Below, one piece after another: positions 28,515 to 37,554 of a stretch of DNA of 64,000 nucleotides (positions are counted from its first letter, which is position 1; every line of letters starts with the position of its first letter). The DNA is from Saprospiraceae bacterium (GTDB taxonomy: Bacteria; Bacteroidota; Bacteroidia; Chitinophagales; Saprospiraceae). The stretch spans positions 62,001 to 126,000 of the forward strand of contig JAIYAP010000044.1 of the NCBI GenBank assembly GCA_027488935.1, in the 5' to 3' direction. The translations under genes and the position numbers were made by a program. The notes beneath the pieces are model-generated. The model did not search any database, was not told the DNA's origin, and saw nothing but the letters and a program-made list of their open reading frames with translations.

Positions 28515-28877
28515 CTATTTTTCCCAGTTTAAAGCTCCTTTTAGCAGCACATAATAAAAGCCTACTAAAAAGATACCCACAAACATCAGCACCGCAGAAA
28601 AACCTTCCCAGCCCATTGCGCGGAAATTGACCGCATACGGGTAAAAGAAAATGACCTCCACGTCGAATAATACGAACAAAATGGCGGTCATGAAATATTT
28701 GATTGAAACGGGTATCCGGGCATTACCCTGTCCTTCAATACCACATTCAAAGTTTTCGTTTTTCTTGCTGCTTTTGCGACGCGGTCCCAAAAACGGCACC
28801 ACAATGAGTACAAACGCAACAAATCCGATTGCAACGAGTGCTTGCAGCACGATGGGCAGGTATCCAGATGGCTCCAT
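28515..28877 (-). CDS. nuoA: NADH-quinone oxidoreductase subunit A
   Basis: A 120-residue, three-helix complex I subunit with the conserved FECGIE cysteine loop and FDVEVIFFYP. I take the ATG at 28877 (MEPSGYLP), where family similarity begins; the frame is open for 44 more codons upstream, but that part would span the -7 element at 28970-28977. First gene of the nuo operon, divergent from the CBM9-like gene. Confidence 0.95.
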   Translation of the reverse strand: MEPSGYLPIVLQALVAIGFVAFVLIVVPFLGPRRKSSKKNENFECGIEGQGNARIPVSIKYFMTAILFVLFDVEVIFFYPYAVNFRAMGWEGFSAVLMFVGIFLVGFYYVLLKGALNWEK

Positions 28878-28969
28878 GCGTATGGTAGTTTTACTATGAT
28901 AAACAAAATGAATGTTCAATGGTTTTAAACCCAAACTTACCAAATTTGGCAACCCTCGGGTTTCGGCGG

Positions 28970-28977
28970 CAAAGGTA
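28970..28977 (-). promoter_or_regulatory. Probable promoter -7 element (TACCTTTG) of the nuo operon
   Basis: On the minus strand this is TACCTTTG, a full match to TAnnTTTG. It would give the nuo mRNA a leader of roughly 85-90 bases before nuoA. No convincing -33 TTTG was seen at 17-23 bases upstream. It is the only consensus-matching element found upstream of nuoA. Confidence 0.55.
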
Positions 28978-29126
28978 GAACAATTCGTTGCACATTTTGC
29001 CACTAACAAAATTGTACTTTTTACACTATTTAAAAGAAATTCGCTTCTTTAGAATGATTCCAGGTGATTTATTGCAAGAAGCATACCGTTTATTGCCAAA
29101 AAAAGTAGAACATTTGCAAAAAATTA

Positions 29127-29897
29127 ATGCAGATGAACAGAGATTCCATTCTTGGTTTGAGTATAGCCTTTCTGGCAGTGGTTTTTGTGATGTGGCAAAC
29201 GCCCAGCAAAACAGTACATGAAAACGAAGCGCCTGGACCAAAAGCCCATTTGGATGCGGCTTATGGAACGCCTTTAATTGATGGAAGTGGTACCGACGAA
29301 ATTTGGCAAGAAGCGCCCTGGTTGCCGCTCGATCAGGTTTGGATTGGTCAAACGCCTACTCCGGAAGATTTCAAAGGCCGCTACAAAATTGCCTGGGACG
29401 AAAACAACTTGTACATCCTGGCCGAAATAACGGACGACACCTTGATTGACATCCACCCGGATGGTTTGCTCAAATACTGGGACGATGATTGTCTGGAAAT
29501 TTTCATCGATGAAGATGCTTCTGGCGGCAACCATCAATACAATTACAATGCATTTGCCTATCATATTGCCCTGGATGGAAAGGTGGTGGATTGTGCTTTG
29601 GATTCTTCTTTTCAGTATTTTAATGATCATTGCCTGACGCGGAGGAGTGTTTCGGGGAAAACCAGCACATGGGAAGTTGCTATGAAGATATTTGACGGCA
29701 ATGATTACCAATTTGGCGGACAAAACATCCCAAAATTGCTTAAATCAGGCAAAAAAATGGGATTTGCCTTGGCTTACTGCGACAATGACCATTCGGCCGA
29801 GCGGGAAAATTTTATCGGCAATGTTTTTGTAGCAGGTACGGATAAAAACCGCGGCTGGATTGATGCCGGGATTTTTGGATTGCTTGAATTGAAATAA
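29127..29897 (+). CDS. CBM9-like exported carbohydrate-binding protein
   Basis: A 256-residue protein with an N-terminal membrane anchor or signal (about 6-24, [17 protein letters not shown]) followed by one family-9 carbohydrate-binding-module-like domain covering nearly all the rest. Landmarks are [44 protein letters not shown] and the C-terminal [13 protein letters not shown]. Such single-domain proteins are common in Bacteroidota and are often annotated as sugar-binding. No catalytic domain is attached. A second ATG two codons in is an equally good start. Divergent from nuoA. Confidence 0.8.
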   Translation: MQMNRDSILGLSIAFLAVVFVMWQTPSKTVHENEAPGPKAHLDAAYGTPLIDGSGTDEIWQEAPWLPLDQVWIGQTPTPEDFKGRYKIAWDENNLYILAEITDDTLIDIHPDGLLKYWDDDCLEIFIDEDASGGNHQYNYNAFAYHIALDGKVVDCALDSSFQYFNDHCLTRRSVSGKTSTWEVAMKIFDGNDYQFGGQNIPKLLKSGKKMGFALAYCDNDHSAERENFIGNVFVAGTDKNRGWIDAGIFGLLELK

Positions 29898-29916
29898 CCT
29901 TTACACCTTATTATAT

Positions 29917-30795
29917 ATGCAATTACTCGACGGGAAGGTATTGTCCCAAACCATTAAAGCCGAATTAGCGCTAGAGGTAGCCCAATTGCGTGAAAAAGGG
30001 ATGAAAGTGCCCCATTTAGCAGCAGTTTTAATCGGCGAAAACGCTGCCAGTCAGGTATATGTGCAGAGCAAAATCAAATCCTGTGAGGAAGTAGGGTTCA
30101 AAAGTTCCCTCATTCGCCGGGATGCCGATACCACTGAGGAAGAAGTCCTGGATATTGTTCGGCAGCTCAACGAAGACCCAGACGTTGATGGATTTATCGT
30201 ACAGTTGCCCTTGCCCAAGCATATCAACGAAGAAAAAATTACCCTCGCGATCGATCATCGCAAAGATGTGGACGGTTTTCATCCTATTAATTTTGGAAGG
30301 ATGGCCCAAGGCTTGCCAGCGTTTTTACCTGCTACGCCTTATGGAATCGTAGAAATACTGCGCCGTTACAATATAGAAACTTCCGGTAAAAATTGCGTGG
30401 TGGTAGGTCGCAGTAATATTGTAGGCACGCCCATCAGTATTTTGTTATCCCGAAAAGGTTATCCGGGCGATTGTACCGTTACACTTACCCATTCGCGCAC
30501 CAAGGATTTGCCCGGAGAAGTACGCCGTGCCGATATTATTGTGGCGGCAATTGGTATTCCCAATTTTGTGCAGGGAGACTGGGTAAAAGAAGGCGCGGTG
30601 GTGATAGATGTAGGTATTAATCGGGTAGAAGACGCCAGCAAAAAAAGTGGCTTCCGATTGGTGGGCGACGTTGATTTTGAGGCAGTTGCGCCTAAATGTT
30701 CGTACATCACGCCGGTGCCGGGTGGGGTAGGATTGATGACGGTAACGGCTTTGTTGATGAATACTTTAAAGGCTTGTACGGGAGAGATTTATTAG
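29917..30795 (+). CDS. folD: Bifunctional methylenetetrahydrofolate dehydrogenase / cyclohydrolase
   Basis: A 292-residue FolD that interconverts methylene-, methenyl- and formyl-tetrahydrofolate in one-carbon metabolism. Signatures are [13 protein letters not shown] (with the catalytic Lys), [11 protein letters not shown], the NADP-binding [12 protein letters not shown] and the C-terminal [12 protein letters not shown]. It starts 19 bp after the CBM9-like gene. Confidence 0.97.
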   Translation: MQLLDGKVLSQTIKAELALEVAQLREKGMKVPHLAAVLIGENAASQVYVQSKIKSCEEVGFKSSLIRRDADTTEEEVLDIVRQLNEDPDVDGFIVQLPLPKHINEEKITLAIDHRKDVDGFHPINFGRMAQGLPAFLPATPYGIVEILRRYNIETSGKNCVVVGRSNIVGTPISILLSRKGYPGDCTVTLTHSRTKDLPGEVRRADIIVAAIGIPNFVQGDWVKEGAVVIDVGINRVEDASKKSGFRLVGDVDFEAVAPKCSYITPVPGGVGLMTVTALLMNTLKACTGEIY

Positions 30796-30833
30796 AACAG
30801 ATTTGTAAAAAAAGTTTGAACATTTTTTAGCCA

Positions 30834-30849
30834 TGTTACCTGCGTAACA
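30834..30849. promoter_or_regulatory. Palindromic operator 1, TGTTAC-CTGC-GTAACA
   Basis: A perfect inverted repeat of 6-bp arms with a 4-bp spacer, upstream of the GH63-like gene. The same arms recur at 36367-36382 and 41529-41544. The outer TGT-N10-ACA geometry matches Crp/Fnr-family operators. Its centre (30841.5) is 36.5 bp upstream of the last G of the -7 element at 30871-30878. Inferred binding site of the Crp/Fnr-family regulator encoded at 40834-41514. Confidence 0.75.
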
Positions 30850-30870
30850 CCTTGGGCGGATTGTATCCCG

Positions 30871-30878
30871 GATCTTTG
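30871..30878 (+). promoter_or_regulatory. -7 element (GATCTTTG) of transcription unit 1
   Basis: Matches TAnnTTTG except for the first base. It sits 28 bases before the ATG of the glucosidase gene and at a fixed distance from operator 1. The weak first base is compatible with activator dependence. Confidence 0.55.
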
Positions 30879-30906
30879 CTGCGTTATTAAGAAAAACAAG
30901 GCAAAA

Positions 30907-33543
30907 ATGAAACAATCCGAACAGTTCCGCTTGCAGGAACATTATTCCGCACAAAAAAACTGGCTTAAATGGGGCCCTTACCTTTCCGAACGCCAATGGG
31001 GAACTGTCCGCGAGGATTATTCACCCAACGGAACCGCCTGGGACTACTTTCCGCATGATCATGCGCGCTCACGGGTGTACCGCTGGGGCGAAGACGGCAT
31101 TGCGGGTATTTCGGATGAAATGCAACGGATTTGTTTTGCAATTGCGCTTTGGAATGGGAAAGATCCAATTCTGAAAGAACGCCTGTATGGCATGACCGGT
31201 AGCGAAGGAAATCACGGGGAAGACGTAAAAGAATTGTATTATTATTTAGACAATACGCCTTCGCATGCGTACATGAAACATTTGTATAAGTATCCACAGC
31301 AGGCGTTTCCTTATGCCGACTTGCAGGAACAAAACCGGTGGCGCGACCGCAATCAAGCGGAATTTGAATTGTTGGACACTGGAATTTTTGCAAACAACCA
31401 ATATTGGGACGTATTTACAGAATATGCAAAAGGTTCGGAGGACGATCTGTTGATTCAGATTACCGTACACAATCGGTTTTCAGAAAGTGCTGAGTTGCAT
31501 CTTTTACCTACGCTCTGGATGCGCAATGCCTGGTCTTTTGGCCTGATGGATGAAAAACCTGAAATCCGCAGTGCCGGTAAAAACGAAGTGTTGCTTCAAC
31601 ATGAAAAAGCAGGCCAATACCATTTTTACTTTCAAGATCCTGCGCTTCAATTATTTACAGAAAATGAAAACAACCAGGAACGGCTTTGGGGTCAGCCGAA
31701 TCCGACGCCTTTTGTGAAGGATGCCTTTCACAGAGCGGTGGTACAAGGGCAGTTTGAATTTTTAGCAGACAAAACCAGTGGGACCAAATTTGCGCCCATG
31801 TACAAAGTGCAAGTAGCGGGCGGCGAAAAGGCTGTTTTTCAATTGCGTTTATCCAAAAATGCCGTGAAAACCCCATTCGGAAAGGGATTTGACCAGATTT
31901 TTGAAGATCGCAAACTCGAAGCAGACCAGTTTTACCAGCAAATTGTAGCAGAAGCCGGGCCGTCCGGTAAAATTTCAGCAGATCGTCAAAACATCCAACG
32001 CCAGGCCTACGCGGGTATGTTATGGTCGAAACAGTATTTTAACATTGACATGCCTCGTTGGCTGGATGGCGATCCGGGGCAAATTCCGCCGCCGGAAAGC
32101 CGGAAAAAAGGCCGCAACATGCATTGGCGCACCCTCAACAACGAGGATATTATTTCTATGCCCGATAAATGGGAATATCCCTGGTATGCGGCTTGGGACC
32201 TTGCTTTTCATTGTGTGCCTTTGGCGCAGTTGGATGCCGAATTTGCTAAAAGTCAGTTGGTGCTTTTTTTAAGGGAATGGTATATGCACCCAAATGGCCA
32301 ATTACCTGCTTACGAATGGGCATTTGGAGACGTAAATCCTCCTGTGCATGCCTGGGCTTGTTTGCAGGTTTATCAGATCGATAAAGCGAAAACGGGTAAA
32401 GAAGACATTGATTTTCTGAAAAAAGTATTTCAAAAACTGTTGATCAACTTTACCTGGTGGGTCAATCGAAAGGATCAGCAGGGCAACAATGTTTTTGAAG
32501 GTGGCTTTTTGGGTCTGGATAATATTGGGGTGTTTGACCGTTCCAACCAAATTCCGGGCGGTGGCTACCTGGAGCAAGCCGATGGTACTGCCTGGATGGC
32601 CATGTATTGCCTCAATATGTTGGAAATGGCGCTGGAAATTGCCCAACATGATGCCAGTTTTGAAGATGTTGCGACCAAGTTTTTTGAGCACTTTACTTAT
32701 ATTGCTGAAAGTCTGAACCGAATCGGCCACGATTGGACGAGTTCTTGGGATAAGGATGAATCTTTCTTTTATGATATCCTTGCCCTGCCCGATGGATCCT
32801 ACATTCCCTTGAAAGTGCGGTCGTTGGTGGGTTTGAGTACCTTATTTGCAGCTTATGTTTTGCCCAAAGAAAAACTGGCAAAATTGCCTGATTTCACAAA
32901 ACGCATGCGTTGGTTTCAGCGATACCGGACAGACAACGGACAATACCTGGTGTTGGAAGAAGATGCTGAAAATGGCAATATCCTGTTGTCTTTGATCCCA
33001 AAAGAGCGGTTGAGTTCCTTGTTAGATGCAATGTTGGATGAAAATGAATTCTTGTCGCCCGGCGGCATTCGATCCATTTCAAAAATCCATAAAGATGGGT
33101 ATTACGTCAACATTGACGGAACACAATTTGGATTACAATACGAGCCAGGTGAAAGTACAACAGGTTTATTTGGGGGCAACTCCAATTGGCGCGGTCCGGT
33201 GTGGATGCCCATGAACTATCTGTTGATCAGGGCCTTAGGTACTTATGGCACCTTTTATGGCGCAGGTTATATGACCGAATTTCCAGCGAAATCGGGAAAT
33301 CAAATTGATTTAAACCAGGTTGCGGATGCTTTATCCAAACGGTTGATTTCAATTTTTGAGAAAGACGAACACGGGCATCGAGCCGTAAATGGCGATGAAA
33401 AGATATATACTGAAAACCCTCATTTTCAGGATCTTATCTTGTTTTACGAGTATTTTCACGGCGATACGGCAAAAGGAATTGGTGCGAGTCATCAAACAGG
33501 TTGGACAGGTCTGGTAGCCGATTTAATCGGTAAGGCGGTGTAA
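30907..33543 (+). CDS. GH63/MGH1-like glucosidase, cytoplasmic
   Basis: An 878-residue glycoside hydrolase of the bacterial MGH1-like/GH63 type. The N-terminal half starts with the family pattern KWGPYLSERQWGTVREDYS. The C-terminal (alpha/alpha)6-type half contains WDLAFHCVPLA with candidate acid D431, FLREWYMHPNGQLPAYEWAF and GPVWMPMNYLLIRAL. No signal peptide is present, so it should act on an intracellular alpha-glucoside or oligosaccharide; the exact substrate cannot be read from sequence. First gene of unit 1, behind operator 1; 28 bp separate it from the debranching-type enzyme. Confidence 0.85.
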   Translation: MKQSEQFRLQEHYSAQKNWLKWGPYLSERQWGTVREDYSPNGTAWDYFPHDHARSRVYRWGEDGIAGISDEMQRICFAIALWNGKDPILKERLYGMTGSEGNHGEDVKELYYYLDNTPSHAYMKHLYKYPQQAFPYADLQEQNRWRDRNQAEFELLDTGIFANNQYWDVFTEYAKGSEDDLLIQITVHNRFSESAELHLLPTLWMRNAWSFGLMDEKPEIRSAGKNEVLLQHEKAGQYHFYFQDPALQLFTENENNQERLWGQPNPTPFVKDAFHRAVVQGQFEFLADKTSGTKFAPMYKVQVAGGEKAVFQLRLSKNAVKTPFGKGFDQIFEDRKLEADQFYQQIVAEAGPSGKISADRQNIQRQAYAGMLWSKQYFNIDMPRWLDGDPGQIPPPESRKKGRNMHWRTLNNEDIISMPDKWEYPWYAAWDLAFHCVPLAQLDAEFAKSQLVLFLREWYMHPNGQLPAYEWAFGDVNPPVHAWACLQVYQIDKAKTGKEDIDFLKKVFQKLLINFTWWVNRKDQQGNNVFEGGFLGLDNIGVFDRSNQIPGGGYLEQADGTAWMAMYCLNMLEMALEIAQHDASFEDVATKFFEHFTYIAESLNRIGHDWTSSWDKDESFFYDILALPDGSYIPLKVRSLVGLSTLFAAYVLPKEKLAKLPDFTKRMRWFQRYRTDNGQYLVLEEDAENGNILLSLIPKERLSSLLDAMLDENEFLSPGGIRSISKIHKDGYYVNIDGTQFGLQYEPGESTTGLFGGNSNWRGPVWMPMNYLLIRALGTYGTFYGAGYMTEFPAKSGNQIDLNQVADALSKRLISIFEKDEHGHRAVNGDEKIYTENPHFQDLILFYEYFHGDTAKGIGASHQTGWTGLVADLIGKAV

Positions 33544-33571
33544 ATTATTTTTAAAATTTCAACAACAAATC

Positions 33572-35593
33572 ATGTTAAAGTATAAAGATAAGGATCCTGA
33601 CTTCCAGGATCTTAGCTCCAAAGAATGGCTTGTTACCAACGGTCTGGGCGGGTATGCTGCCTCCACAGTATTGGGTGCCAATACGCGTCGTTACCATGGA
33701 TTATTGGTGGCAGCGCTCAATCCACCAACCGGACGTACGGTACTAGTGTCCAAAATAGAAGAATCCATTGTATTTAACCGCGACAGTTCCTTCGCGTTAT
33801 CGAGCAATCAATATCCGGGCACAATTCATCCGGATGGGTTTCAATATTTTAAGTTTTTTGAAAGGAAACCGCTTCCTGTAGTAAAATTTGAGGCACATGG
33901 TTGTCATTTGCTCAAAACCGTTTTTATGGTGCATGGCTCCAATACCACCGTTGTAGAATACGAAAATACGGGTGTTTCCAATTTCAAGTTGCGCTTAACG
34001 CCCATTTTTGTACACCGAGACGATCATGGCTTAAACCACCCCGATGCGAAATCGGATTATTGGGTAAAACGGGAAAATGGATATCAGACCATGTATGCCC
34101 ATTTCGGGGCACCACCACTGTACTTTTCCTTTACAAAAGGAGAATACCTGGAAAATCGGCAATGGTATTATAACTTAGAATATATTAGAGAGCAGGAACG
34201 TGGACTGGATTATCGGGAAGATGCTTGTTCGGTGGCTTCTTTGGAAGTGATTCTTGCGCCAGGCGAAAAGACACATCTTATTTTTTCGACAGATGAAAAA
34301 ATGATGAAGGAAGATCCGACGGTGTTGAAAACCAATACCCTAAACCGGCTGGAGTCACTAACCCAGCAGGCGGATGACAATGCGTTTTTGCGCGACTTAT
34401 TGCTTTCGGGCGATCAGTTTATCGTTCAACGCAAGAGCACTGAAGGTTATTCGTTGATTGCGGGTTATCATTGGTTTACCGATTGGGGACGGGATACCAT
34501 GATCGCGATGCGTGGGCTTACCATTGCTACGGGAAAACAGGAAATCTCAAAATCCATATTAGAGACCTTTTTGCGTTCCGTAAATGAAGGCATGCTTCCT
34601 AACCGTTTTCCTGATCGTCCGAACGACCCAATTGAATACAATACCATCGATGCAACTTTGTGGCTTTTTGTCGCGCTGTACGAGTATCATCAAAAGTTTC
34701 AGGATCTTGATTTTGTACAGCAGTATTTTGATGTTTTAACGGAAATTTTGAACCAGCATGTAGAAGGTGCCCGTTTTCAGATCAAAGTAAATTCGGAGGG
34801 CTTTTTATCGGGTGGTGAAGGACTTTCCCAGCTGACCTGGATGGATGCACGGGTAGGTGATTTTGTGGTAACACCCCGGCATGGCGCTCCGGTAGAAATA
34901 CAGGCACTTTGGTACAACGCATTGCGCATTTACCAATATTTTGCGGGCACTTTACAGCAGCCATTTGAGCAGTTTCAGGCAATTGCGGATAAATTGCTCC
35001 TCAACTTCGAGCGGAATTATGTTCAGGGAAATGGCAGTTTGGCGGATGTAGTTGATTTCAGCACAGTCCCCCCTAAAAAAGATGTTTCCATTCGCCCGAA
35101 CCAATTGTATGTGGTGAGTTTGCCTTTTTCATTGTTGGGAAAAGATGCGGAAAAGAAAGTAGTATCCATTGTGAAGGCACATTTGTTGACCGATTTTGGT
35201 TTGCGCACCCTTTCACCCGAACATGCCGATTTCAAACCCGTGTATGAAGGGGATCCCTGGCACCGGGATACGGCCTATCATCAGGGTACGGTATGGCCGT
35301 TTTTGTTGAGTGAGTACATAACAGCCTATTTAAAAGTGCAAAATTGGTCTGAAAAGGCACAAAAAGAGGCACTTGCCATGTTAGAGCCGTTGAAAAAGCA
35401 TTTTTACCAAGATCAATGTATCTTAGGTGTTTCAGAGGTTTTTGATGGGAAATTGCCGCGTGCGGGAAAAGGAACCGTGCAACAAGCCTGGTCGGTGGCT
35501 GCACTGATCAAAGTATTGCTAGACTTAAAAAAGTTGCAAGGAAAGAAGTCCACCTCCATTCCATTTTCAGTTAAAAAATCGCCTTTTCAATAA
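33572..35593 (+). CDS. Amylo-alpha-1,6-glucosidase family (glycogen-debranching type) protein
   Basis: A 673-residue protein with the N-terminal beta-rich domain typical of bacterial debranching-type enzymes (EWLVTNGLGGYAASTVLGANTRRYHGLLVA) and a C-terminal (alpha/alpha)6 barrel with WFTDWGRDTMIAM (R307, D308), YNTIDATLWL and LTWMDARVG carrying the probable catalytic acids. No signal peptide, so cytoplasmic. It probably hydrolyses alpha-1,6 branches of glycogen or related glucans (GH133-like). Co-transcribed with the glucosidase upstream and, 5 bp downstream, the aquaporin. Confidence 0.88.
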   Translation: MLKYKDKDPDFQDLSSKEWLVTNGLGGYAASTVLGANTRRYHGLLVAALNPPTGRTVLVSKIEESIVFNRDSSFALSSNQYPGTIHPDGFQYFKFFERKPLPVVKFEAHGCHLLKTVFMVHGSNTTVVEYENTGVSNFKLRLTPIFVHRDDHGLNHPDAKSDYWVKRENGYQTMYAHFGAPPLYFSFTKGEYLENRQWYYNLEYIREQERGLDYREDACSVASLEVILAPGEKTHLIFSTDEKMMKEDPTVLKTNTLNRLESLTQQADDNAFLRDLLLSGDQFIVQRKSTEGYSLIAGYHWFTDWGRDTMIAMRGLTIATGKQEISKSILETFLRSVNEGMLPNRFPDRPNDPIEYNTIDATLWLFVALYEYHQKFQDLDFVQQYFDVLTEILNQHVEGARFQIKVNSEGFLSGGEGLSQLTWMDARVGDFVVTPRHGAPVEIQALWYNALRIYQYFAGTLQQPFEQFQAIADKLLLNFERNYVQGNGSLADVVDFSTVPPKKDVSIRPNQLYVVSLPFSLLGKDAEKKVVSIVKAHLLTDFGLRTLSPEHADFKPVYEGDPWHRDTAYHQGTVWPFLLSEYITAYLKVQNWSEKAQKEALAMLEPLKKHFYQDQCILGVSEVFDGKLPRAGKGTVQQAWSVAALIKVLLDLKKLQGKKSTSIPFSVKKSPFQ

Positions 35594-35598
35594 GCTCG

Positions 35599-36351
35599 AT
35601 GATGTTTGAAACTTTTAAACAAAACTGGGCTAAATATGCCATAGAAGCCTGGGCCTTGGGCATGTTTATGTTATCGGCTTCTTTTTTCGTAGCAATGATT
35701 GAGCTGCCTGGACTTCCAATTCGTGAAAATATTGCAGATCCGATGTTGCGCCGATGGCTAATCGGGATCATGATGGGGTGTACCGCAATTACGTTGATTT
35801 ATTCGCCCTGGGGCATGCGCTCGGGTGCGCACATGAATCCAGCGGTAACCCTTGCTTTTTTGTTTTTGAAGAAAATTGCGCCCTGGGATGCGGTTGGGTA
35901 TATCATTGCACAAACGACAGGTGCTGTTGTAGCAATGCTTGCAGCCAAAAGTATTTTTCCAATGATATTAAGTGATCCGGCGGTCAATTATGTGCAAACA
36001 TTGCCTGGTATGAATGGCGTATTGGTCGCTTTTGGTGCCGAATATTTCCTCGCAATGGGCATGATTCTCTTGGTGTTATACAGCAGTAATACGACCCGCA
36101 CAGCACCTTATACCGGAATTTTTGCAGGCATAACCGTGATGGTTTATATTACGTTGGAGGCGCCGCTTTCCGGTATGTCGATCAATCCGGCCCGTACCCT
36201 GGCGTCGGCCGTTGCTGCGCATAATTTTGCATTTTATTGGATCTATTTGATCGCCCCTCCAGCAGGAATGTTGAGTGCTGCCATGCTTTGGCGGTGGTAT
36301 CTCTGTCAAAAATCGGAGTTTGCTTGCAGTATGTCGGGCAAAGAAAATTAA
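35599..36351 (+). CDS. MIP-family channel (aquaporin / glycerol facilitator)
   Basis: A 250-residue, six-helix channel with both half-helix motifs intact: N80-P81-A82 in HMNPAVTL and N196-P197-A198-R199 in SINPARTL, the Arg belonging to the selectivity filter. Whether it prefers water or small polyols cannot be decided by eye. Placement 5 bp after a glucan-degrading enzyme suggests a role in osmotic balance or polyol movement during glucan breakdown. ATGATG gives two possible starts one codon apart. Confidence 0.92.
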   Translation: MMFETFKQNWAKYAIEAWALGMFMLSASFFVAMIELPGLPIRENIADPMLRRWLIGIMMGCTAITLIYSPWGMRSGAHMNPAVTLAFLFLKKIAPWDAVGYIIAQTTGAVVAMLAAKSIFPMILSDPAVNYVQTLPGMNGVLVAFGAEYFLAMGMILLVLYSSNTTRTAPYTGIFAGITVMVYITLEAPLSGMSINPARTLASAVAAHNFAFYWIYLIAPPAGMLSAAMLWRWYLCQKSEFACSMSGKEN

Positions 36352-36366
36352 TGATATTTGGCCCAA

Positions 36367-36382
36367 TGTTACCTGGGTAAAC
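36367..36382. promoter_or_regulatory. Palindromic operator 2, TGTTAC-CTGG-GTAAAC
   Basis: Second copy of the palindrome; the left arm is identical to site 1 and the right arm differs at two positions (GTAAAC in place of GTAACA). Its centre (36374.5) is 36.5 bp upstream of the last G of the -7 element at 36404-36411, exactly as at the other two sites. It precedes the unit that ends with the Crp-type regulator gene, so autoregulation is likely. Confidence 0.72.
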
Positions 36383-36403
36383 TTTCAACGTTCGGGTGCG
36401 CCC

Positions 36404-36411
36404 TATTTTTG
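36404..36411 (+). promoter_or_regulatory. -7 element (TATTTTTG) of transcription unit 2
   Basis: Full match to TAnnTTTG, 43 bases before the SDR start codon. No -33 TTTG at the usual spacing, where the operator is found instead. Confidence 0.6.
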
Positions 36412-36454
36412 TGCTTATAAAAAGGAACTCATTCATTTTCAACACAATCGATCC

Positions 36455-37153
36455 ATGAAATCTATCATTGTTACGGGCGCTGCGGGTAATCTTGGCCAGG
36501 CTGTTGTACGCCGTTTTGCCGAAGACGGCCACAAAATTTATGCAGTCTTGGGCCTGGGTGAAAACTCCCGACATTTTAGTGAATCTGCCATGGCGGCAAG
36601 CATTCACACCCAATTTTTAAACCTTGCAGATGCAACCGTATCAGAAGGTTATGTGAAAAACATCATTGCCCTTGATCCAAATGTAGAGACTGCAATTTGT
36701 ATTGTTGGCGGCTGGCAACCAGGCGGGATTGCGGAAACGACCGGCTACGAAATTGACAAAATGATCAGCCTCAACTTTACAACTGCTTATAACATTGTTC
36801 GTCCTTTGATGGAATACTTTGAGCGAAGGGGCAGTGGTCAATTTGTATTTATTGGTGCGCGTCCGGCTATAAATCCGTCGGAAGGCAAAAGCCAATTGGC
36901 CTACGCTTTATCCAAATCGCTGGTGTTTCGTTTGGCCGAAATTATCAACGATCAGGGTAAATTCAAAAATATTCGGGCGAGTGTTATCATTCCATCTTTA
37001 CTCGATACACCGCAGAATCGCAATGCCTTTCCAGACGCGTCGGCTGAAGAATGGGTAACGCCAGATGTCGCCGCCGAAACAATTGCCTTCCTTTTAGGCG
37101 CAACTGGGGAGAACTTTCGCGAAACTGTTGTAAAATTGTACAATCAATCCTAA
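36455..37153 (+). CDS. Short-chain dehydrogenase/reductase
   Basis: A 232-residue classical SDR. The Rossmann glycine motif is at the N-terminus (VTGAAGNLGQAVV) and the catalytic pair lies in the YALSK pentad after the SQLA segment. The substrate is unknown. I start at the ATG at 36455, where the SDR fold begins; the frame is open for 60 codons upstream, but that part would run through the operator and -7 element. First gene of unit 2. Confidence 0.88.
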   Translation: MKSIIVTGAAGNLGQAVVRRFAEDGHKIYAVLGLGENSRHFSESAMAASIHTQFLNLADATVSEGYVKNIIALDPNVETAICIVGGWQPGGIAETTGYEIDKMISLNFTTAYNIVRPLMEYFERRGSGQFVFIGARPAINPSEGKSQLAYALSKSLVFRLAEIINDQGKFKNIRASVIIPSLLDTPQNRNAFPDASAEEWVTPDVAAETIAFLLGATGENFRETVVKLYNQS

Positions 37154-37179
37154 GTGATTGAAATTCAACATTATTTAAA

Positions 37180-37407
37180 ATGGAACTGGCAACTTTACTC
37201 GTAACGTTATTCTACCTTTATGGTATCATCGGGTGTGTTTTTGCTACCTGGTTTGTATTGCGTGGCGTCGAACAATTAGACCACGTTGCAAAAGGGATCT
37301 CCTGGATTACAAAGCTCTTGTTTTTTCCGGGAAGTGCGGCTTTATGGCCGGTTTTAGCCTGGAAATTGATGTATACACGCCCTGAAAACCCTGCAAACAA
37401 ACACTAA
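37180..37407 (+). CDS. Small two-helix membrane protein of unknown function
   Basis: A 75-residue protein with two hydrophobic segments (about 5-27 and 40-63) and a charged loop (RGVEQLDHVAKG) between them, ending in a polar tail. I do not recognise the family. It is followed one base later by a 36-residue membrane peptide and then by the ferric-reductase/Rieske gene, so it may be a small subunit of that membrane redox complex (inference from position). Confidence 0.75.
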   Translation: MELATLLVTLFYLYGIIGCVFATWFVLRGVEQLDHVAKGISWITKLLFFPGSAALWPVLAWKLMYTRPENPANKH

Positions 37408-37408
37408 G

Positions 37409-37519
37409 ATGACGATAAAATTGCGCAAAATTCATCGGTATATCTGGTATTTCCTGGCCATTTTGCTTCCAATTGCCTGGTTTGCGGCAATATGGGTGCT
37501 ACCAGATACAGTCTGGTAG
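37409..37519 (+). CDS. 36-residue single-helix membrane peptide
   Basis: A very short ORF starting one base after the preceding stop (TAAGATG) and ending at TAG at 37517-37519. The product has a basic N-terminus (MTIKLRKIHRY) and one hydrophobic helix (IWYFLAILLPIAWFAAIWVL) ending in aromatic and acidic residues. Tight spacing on both sides, the positive-inside charge pattern and lack of any competing frame argue that it is real. It resembles the tiny single-helix subunits that accompany membrane redox enzymes; no family can be named. Confidence 0.65.
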   Translation: MTIKLRKIHRYIWYFLAILLPIAWFAAIWVLPDTVW

Positions 37520-37554
37520 TCAAAACTTCAAACACACTGAAAACTACTTAAGCG

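Noticed and set aside
28878-29009. A 44-codon N-terminal extension of NuoA
   Set aside because: It has no family similarity and would place the -7 element at 28970-28977 inside the gene; the ATG at 28877 fits the family start.
36275-36454. A 60-codon N-terminal extension of the SDR in unit 2
   Set aside because: It overlaps the end of the aquaporin gene, the operator and the -7 element; the Rossmann fold begins at the internal ATG.
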